The notes under the pieces were generated by a model. It was given only the letters and a program-made list of their open reading frames with translations. It had not been told where the DNA came from and searched no databases. DNA of 9,365 nucleotides, from the NCBI GenBank assembly GCA_031286185.1, contig JAITUS010000063.1:1-9365 (forward strand), written 5' to 3'. Below, one piece after another: positions 6,290-9,365 of the stretch (positions are counted from its first letter, which is position 1; each line of letters begins with the position of its first letter). Origin of the DNA: Rickettsiales bacterium. Lineage in GTDB: Bacteria > Pseudomonadota > Alphaproteobacteria > Rickettsiales > Anaplasmataceae. A program made the translations under genes and the position numbers.

Positions 6290-7750
6290 TCACAATGTTC
6301 GTATAGCTGCGACCCGAGAGATGCTTTCTCTCATCCACTGCAAATATTGCACGGTGCTGTCGACTTGGTCATTGTGATGTGCTTCTGGAAACATTAAAAT
6401 CTCATACTCAAAGTCATTGAGCCATATCGCTTGGTGCGGCAGAAAAACTTTTCCAGACTCTATAATTGGAACAATCCGGTGGAATCGAGCGAGTTTGTCA
6501 TCATGTGGTACTACTTCAATAACGGGTAAATCACTGCTTGCCTTTATCTCTTGCACCAATTGCTGACCACTTGTTTTTGCTTCAATTAAAATTGCGTGCG
6601 GTGTCCATCTTGCAGCTAGCGACAGAACTTACTCTTTAAGTTTTGGATACTCAAGTTTTGCGCGGTATACATCGAGCAAATAGAATTTATTGCCCACTTT
6701 TGCCCAGTGGTGCAGATGCTGAAGTTGCTAGAATTGCTTGTTGAAACCGCAGTGTCCAAACTTTGTGTTACATGCGAGAGATCGTCAGGAAAATTTCTAT
6801 GGCGCTTCAGCCACTCTAGTTTGATTATACCACTTGAAAGCGGCAAAGGGTTCTGCTGATATTGCGCAGCAAAAGCATAACTCCCAAGTTCAACCTTTAT
6901 CATCTCAACTTCCTCTTTTCCTCCACCTAGGGGGTATAGCGGCTGGTCATCTTCTCTTGAATATAATATCATTGCAGGTGCAGCGCATGGTGCTGTTGTG
7001 TTATACAACCGTCTGGTTGCAGTTACTTGGACGACAGGAACAGGATGTGATGACTTTTTGATCGAGTAAATGATCTCCTTATTTTCAGATATCACCGGTA
7101 AGCAAACGTGGTACCATATGTTTTTCGGTTTGGAGAGAAGGTGTCCGGTTAAGTCCTCCAGATGGAGCCTGTGTATCACAAGAACAATTACTCCTTTTTT
7201 TTCTATTGTTGAGCCTACTTACTAAAGTCTGATCAAACCAGCTTGTGGCACGCTTTCTAAGCGTTTCACTCAAAGCTTGAGTGGAGCTTAGTGGATCATC
7301 CACGATAATGAAATCACCACCTTCGCCGGTTAGTGTTTCACCAACAGATGTTGCAATTCTGTATCCTCTCTGCGCTGTTTGAAATTTGTATTTGGTATTT
7401 TGTTCTTTGGATAGTTCTACCTCCGGAAATAATTCCTTATACCAACTGGACTGCATTATACACCTTGTGTCGAGCGAGTGCTTTTCGCTAAGCCGCTGAG
7501 AATAGCTCGCAACTATTATTCTCGCGGTTGGTTGATTTCCCAGTATCCATGCAGGCCATGCAACACTGACGCACATGGATTTCATCGAGCGTGGAGGCAT
7601 ATTGAATATTATGTGCCTCACTTCACTGGCACTTGCCGCTTCCAGCCTGTCTGCTATAACTTTTATATACTGATAGTTGTTATACTCACACCCCGGCATC
7701 ACCGTTTTAAAGCATAACTCAATGAATTTTAGAAAGTTTATTTTATTCAT
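6290..7750 (-). pseudogene. Phage terminase large subunit, degenerate
   Basis: The terminase large subunit is the ATPase-nuclease motor that packages phage DNA. The ATPase domain shows a Walker A-like PPRSMKS (about residues 52-58), SYSQRLSE, and Walker B FIIVDDP (about 147-153). Downstream are LGSYAFAAQYQQNPLPL, the RNase H-like nuclease Asp in LDTAVST, IEAKTSGQ, and the terminal Asp in NDQVDSTVQYL. Together these cover a whole protein of about 486 codons from the ATG at 7750. Three lesions break it: an extra A in a run of eight (plus-strand T 7195-7202) just after NNRKK; a one-base loss at about 6706/6707 (CTT-W) that restores the first frame; and a TAA at 6631-6629. It resembles the phage WO terminase. 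No portal, head or other phage gene flanks it, so it is an isolated relic. No Shine-Dalgarno site precedes the ATG. Confidence 0.9.
6946..7054. repeat. Probable palindromic element inserted in the terminase
   Basis: The segment begins GTCATC (6946-6951) and ends GATGAC (7049-7054), so its termini are inverted repeats like those of the 31-bp palindrome at 6240-6270. Inside are the stem CAACC/GGTTG (7006-7010, 7015-7019) and an imperfect AGCGC/GTGCT stem (6982-6993). The encoded residues, roughly SHPVPVVQ to LYSREDD, look unlike terminase and lengthen the normally short link between EEI/ENKEI and the LYP...LGSYAF segment by about 30 residues, without disturbing the frame. Protein-coding palindromic elements of this kind are described in Wolbachia and Rickettsia. 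Confidence 0.45.
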
Positions 7751-7755
7751 AAAGA

Positions 7756-7783
7756 TTGACTTTTTAAAAATTTTATGTATTAT
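7756..7783 (+). promoter_or_regulatory. Sigma70-type promoter of the hydrolase gene
   Basis: TTGACT (7756-7761) and TATTAT (7778-7783) are spaced 16 bp, five of six matches each. The predicted start lies near 7790, giving a leader of about 20 nt before the ATG at 7810. It sits immediately upstream of the terminase ATG on the opposite strand. Confidence 0.6.
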
Positions 7784-7794
7784 TAAGTTAATAT

Positions 7795-7801
7795 GGTGAG
7801 G
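7795..7801 (+). promoter_or_regulatory. Ribosome binding site of the hydrolase gene
   Basis: GGTGAGG lies eight nt before the ATG at 7810, a good Shine-Dalgarno match. With the promoter just upstream it supports this start and an expressed gene. Confidence 0.6.
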
Positions 7802-7809
7802 ATTTTGAC

Positions 7810-8910
7810 ATGACGGCAAAAGAGGAAACTACAATAAAAACTAAGGAAGAGTTTGTAAGAACTCGAAATGGGATGAAAATCCAGACAATTACGCTTCCTA
7901 GTAAGAATAAAGACAATAACCAAAGTGAAAAACATCTGGTATATTTTATTGGCGGAAATAGAGTGTTGAGCCCTAGCAAAGACTATTCCCAAAACTGGAA
8001 TTGGGCTACAGAGCAAGGTATTACTGTACATCTCTTTAATTATCCTGGACTTGGTTTAAGTAGAAACAGCTCATCGATACGTAGCAATAGAGTTAAATCT
8101 GGTATTGCAGTTGTAACTAACTTATTCGAGAAAGGAATCAAACCAGATAATATCATATTATTTGGGGACTGCCTGGGTGGACATGTAGCAGCAGAGGTTC
8201 ATAAAAACTTTAAGGATAATGATGTACATTTGAGGTGCATCGTTAGCAATGCTGCTAGCTCACTCAAACAAGCCTCTCTTTATTATTTTGGTTTTATAGC
8301 AAAATTAAAAATTCTTCTTGCTCCGATACTTAAACTAATACTAAGGATTTTTGGTTGTCACTGGAAGACACATAAAATCGTAAATTCAATTACTCCTTAC
8401 ACGATGTACTTTAATCGAGAGGAAGATAAGACAATTAAACAACCAGCGCAGCTTGCAACAAAAATAGAAAAGATAGAAAAAAGTGGTAGGGAAAAAGATT
8501 ACCAAAAGAAAGAGGTCTTTGAAGGCTTTGAAGAGGATGAAAAATTTTTTAAGCAACATATAATATTAAGAAAGAATGATGAATGTATTGATCCTAAAAA
8601 AGTTGATAAAGATGTACACAAATTGCTAATCACATGTTTAAAATCCTCTAGTGATGATTACACTTTTTCTGAGTTGATTAGTTTATATATTCACAAGGCA
8701 GATAAATATTTTTCTGAACATGGCTCACGAAATAATGAAAAGAAAGTTGAAGAGTTTGAAAAAAGCAGTTTGTATAAAGATTTTTCTAGTTGTGCAGGCT
8801 CAGAAAACTTTTTGCATCACCCTTCGGGGGCATTAGAAGGATGTGAGGCTGAAGCCCACAGAAAGAAAAAGGTCCAAAGTCGCACACTGCTATTCCCGGT
8901 TGATTTTTAG
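7810..8910 (+). CDS. Alpha/beta-hydrolase-like protein with Cys nucleophile
   Basis: A 366-residue protein with the order of an alpha/beta hydrolase. Residues 42-50 (HLVYFIGGN) look like the first core strand with an oxyanion-type glycine pair; 73-84 (VHLFNYPGLGLS) is the strand before the RxxYPG-type loop; and ILFGDCLGGH at 116-125 is the nucleophile elbow. The nucleophile is Cys121, as in dienelactone hydrolase (GxCxGG), instead of Ser. Asp257 in ILRKNDECID is the likely acid and His336 or His337 (FLHHPSG) the likely base. A hydrophobic stretch at 160-182 may be a lid or membrane-binding helix, and a Lys/Glu-rich section (about 202-250) follows. No signal peptide is seen. It has its own promoter and ribosome site and reads away from the phage relic. 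The substrate is unknown; a secreted or host-directed role is only a guess from context. The C-terminus (about 328-366) may be altered, see the in-frame remnant downstream. Confidence 0.75.
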   Translation: MTAKEETTIKTKEEFVRTRNGMKIQTITLPSKNKDNNQSEKHLVYFIGGNRVLSPSKDYSQNWNWATEQGITVHLFNYPGLGLSRNSSSIRSNRVKSGIAVVTNLFEKGIKPDNIILFGDCLGGHVAAEVHKNFKDNDVHLRCIVSNAASSLKQASLYYFGFIAKLKILLAPILKLILRIFGCHWKTHKIVNSITPYTMYFNREEDKTIKQPAQLATKIEKIEKSGREKDYQKKEVFEGFEEDEKFFKQHIILRKNDECIDPKKVDKDVHKLLITCLKSSSDDYTFSELISLYIHKADKYFSEHGSRNNEKKVEEFEKSSLYKDFSSCAGSENFLHHPSGALEGCEAEAHRKKKVQSRTLLFPVDF

Positions 8911-8916
8911 CTGTAA

Positions 8917-9066
8917 GCATTAAGAAATTTACTAAGTAGAAAAAAAGATACCGTCTTGTCAATCAACAAGAAAATTATAAAAATTGAATCTAAATCGCCT
9001 AAGCTGTATTGTGAAATCAAAAAATACTTCCAATTCACGCCTTGTGTGGCGGTGTACAAATTATAG
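8917..9066 (+). pseudogene. Open in-frame remnant downstream of the hydrolase
   Basis: After the hydrolase stop (TAG 8908-8910) come one codon, a second stop (TAA 8914-8916) and then 49 open codons in the same frame, ending with TAG at 9064-9066. The encoded peptide (ALRNLLSRKKDTVLSINKK..., ending CVAVYKL) looks protein-like, with charged and hydrophobic residues mixed. It has no start codon or ribosome site. It could be the lost C-terminal part of the hydrolase or of another gene. Chance openness cannot be excluded. Confidence 0.3.
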
Positions 9067-9143
9067 TTAGTGTATAGTTGATAAGTAAATTTCTGCTGTC
9101 TCGTATGTATAAAACCAATTTACTTATCAACATATACACTAAC
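9066..9143. repeat. 26/27-bp inverted repeat with 25-nt loop
   Basis: The left arm 9066-9091 (starting GTTAGTGTATA) and the right arm 9117-9143 (ending TATACACTAAC) are complementary along their whole length, with a single extra base in the right arm. No T tract follows, so it is not a standard terminator, although it would fold strongly in RNA. It may be a miniature mobile element or a palindromic repeat. No clear target duplication flanks it. Confidence 0.7.
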
Positions 9144-9169
9144 CAACTACATTCAATAAATTTGTGTAA

Positions 9170-9365
9170 GAACCTGTTTAAAATCTTCGTAGTAGGAGAG
9201 AAATGAAGGAGAGAACAATCATCTGTAAGCTAGTGTTGAGTTTCCACTCGCAATTTTTCCACAATCGTCTGCATTTTTCTAACCAAGCAAAAGATCTCTC
9301 AACAACCCATCTTTTTGGCAATACGACGAAAGTGTGTAACTCACTTCGCTTTATTACTTCAACAG
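9170..9365 (-). mobile_element. IS5-family insertion sequence, right end (partial)
   Basis: The outer end appears to be near 9170, where GAACCTGTTTAAAATC resembles the terminal inverted repeat of IS1031-group IS5 elements, preceded by TAA (9167-9169), a possible TNA-type target duplication. The other end lies beyond the window. The type agrees with the ISWpi elements of Wolbachia. Confidence 0.65.
9178..9365 (-). CDS. IS5-family transposase, C-terminal part
   Basis: The frame is open from the window edge to TAA at 9180-9178, giving 62 residues. It contains [20 protein letters not shown], the C-terminal signature around the catalytic Glu of the DDE transposases of the IS5 (IS1031/IS427) group: the conserved RWxVERxFAWLxxxRRL pattern with Glu in VERSF. 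The rest ([20 protein letters not shown]) is typical of the family terminus. The N-terminal part with the first catalytic Asp residues is outside the window, so intactness cannot be judged. In this group the transposase is often made from two overlapping frames. Confidence 0.85.
   Translation of the reverse strand, partial: VEVIKRSELHTFVVLPKRWVVERSFAWLEKCRRLWKNCEWKLNTSLQMIVLSFISLLLRRF

Noticed and set aside
7195..7202. Programmed frameshift in the terminase at the A8 run
   Set aside because: A second frameshift and a nonsense codon further on make decay the simpler explanation.
7783..8031. Minus-strand open frames overlapping the start of the hydrolase gene
   Set aside because: They are shadows of the hydrolase frame. 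The plus strand has the promoter, ribosome site and motifs.
1..9365. CRISPR array, tRNA or rRNA genes
   Set aside because: No regularly spaced direct repeats, cloverleaf-type T-arm motif or rRNA-like sequence was seen.

Overview
The window is AT-rich alphaproteobacterial DNA. It most probably comes from an arthropod Wolbachia (Rickettsiales). I base this on the protein sequences, the low GC, the degenerate phage-WO-type terminase, an IS5-family transposase end, and short GTCATC...GATGAC palindromes of the kind scattered through Wolbachia genomes. The assignment rests on recognition only; no search was run.

Positions 1-471 hold no gene I can support, only hairpin-forming sequence. Positions 472-6061 are a compact housekeeping block, all on the minus strand. 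Read in the direction of transcription it runs: AI-2E/PerM-family membrane protein (6061-4988), Hda-like DnaA-related AAA+ protein (4892-4248), a small frameshifted single-helix membrane ORF (4047-3864), XerD-type tyrosine recombinase (3889-2903), PlsC acyltransferase (2847-2122), ribosomal protein S20 (2071-1802) and citrate synthase (1722-472). These genes cover replication control, chromosome dimer resolution, phospholipid synthesis, translation and the TCA cycle. They are intact except for the small ORF.

Positions 6062-9365 are accessory DNA. A 31-bp palindrome (6240-6270) is followed by a phage terminase large-subunit pseudogene (minus, 7750-6290). The pseudogene carries two compensating frameshifts, one nonsense codon and a probable in-frame palindromic insertion. 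It is the only phage gene visible. Divergent from it, behind a good sigma70-type promoter, is an intact 366-residue alpha/beta-hydrolase-like protein (plus, 7810-8910) whose nucleophile elbow carries Cys in place of Ser. Its frame continues past two closely spaced stops into 49 further open codons. A 26/27-bp inverted repeat (9066-9143) and the 3' end of an IS5-family transposase (minus, running off the window at 9365) close the region.

No complete new multi-gene system is visible. The items most worth a second look are the A9-frameshifted small membrane ORF overlapping xerD, the Cys-nucleophile hydrolase beside the phage relic, and the repeat element inside the terminase.
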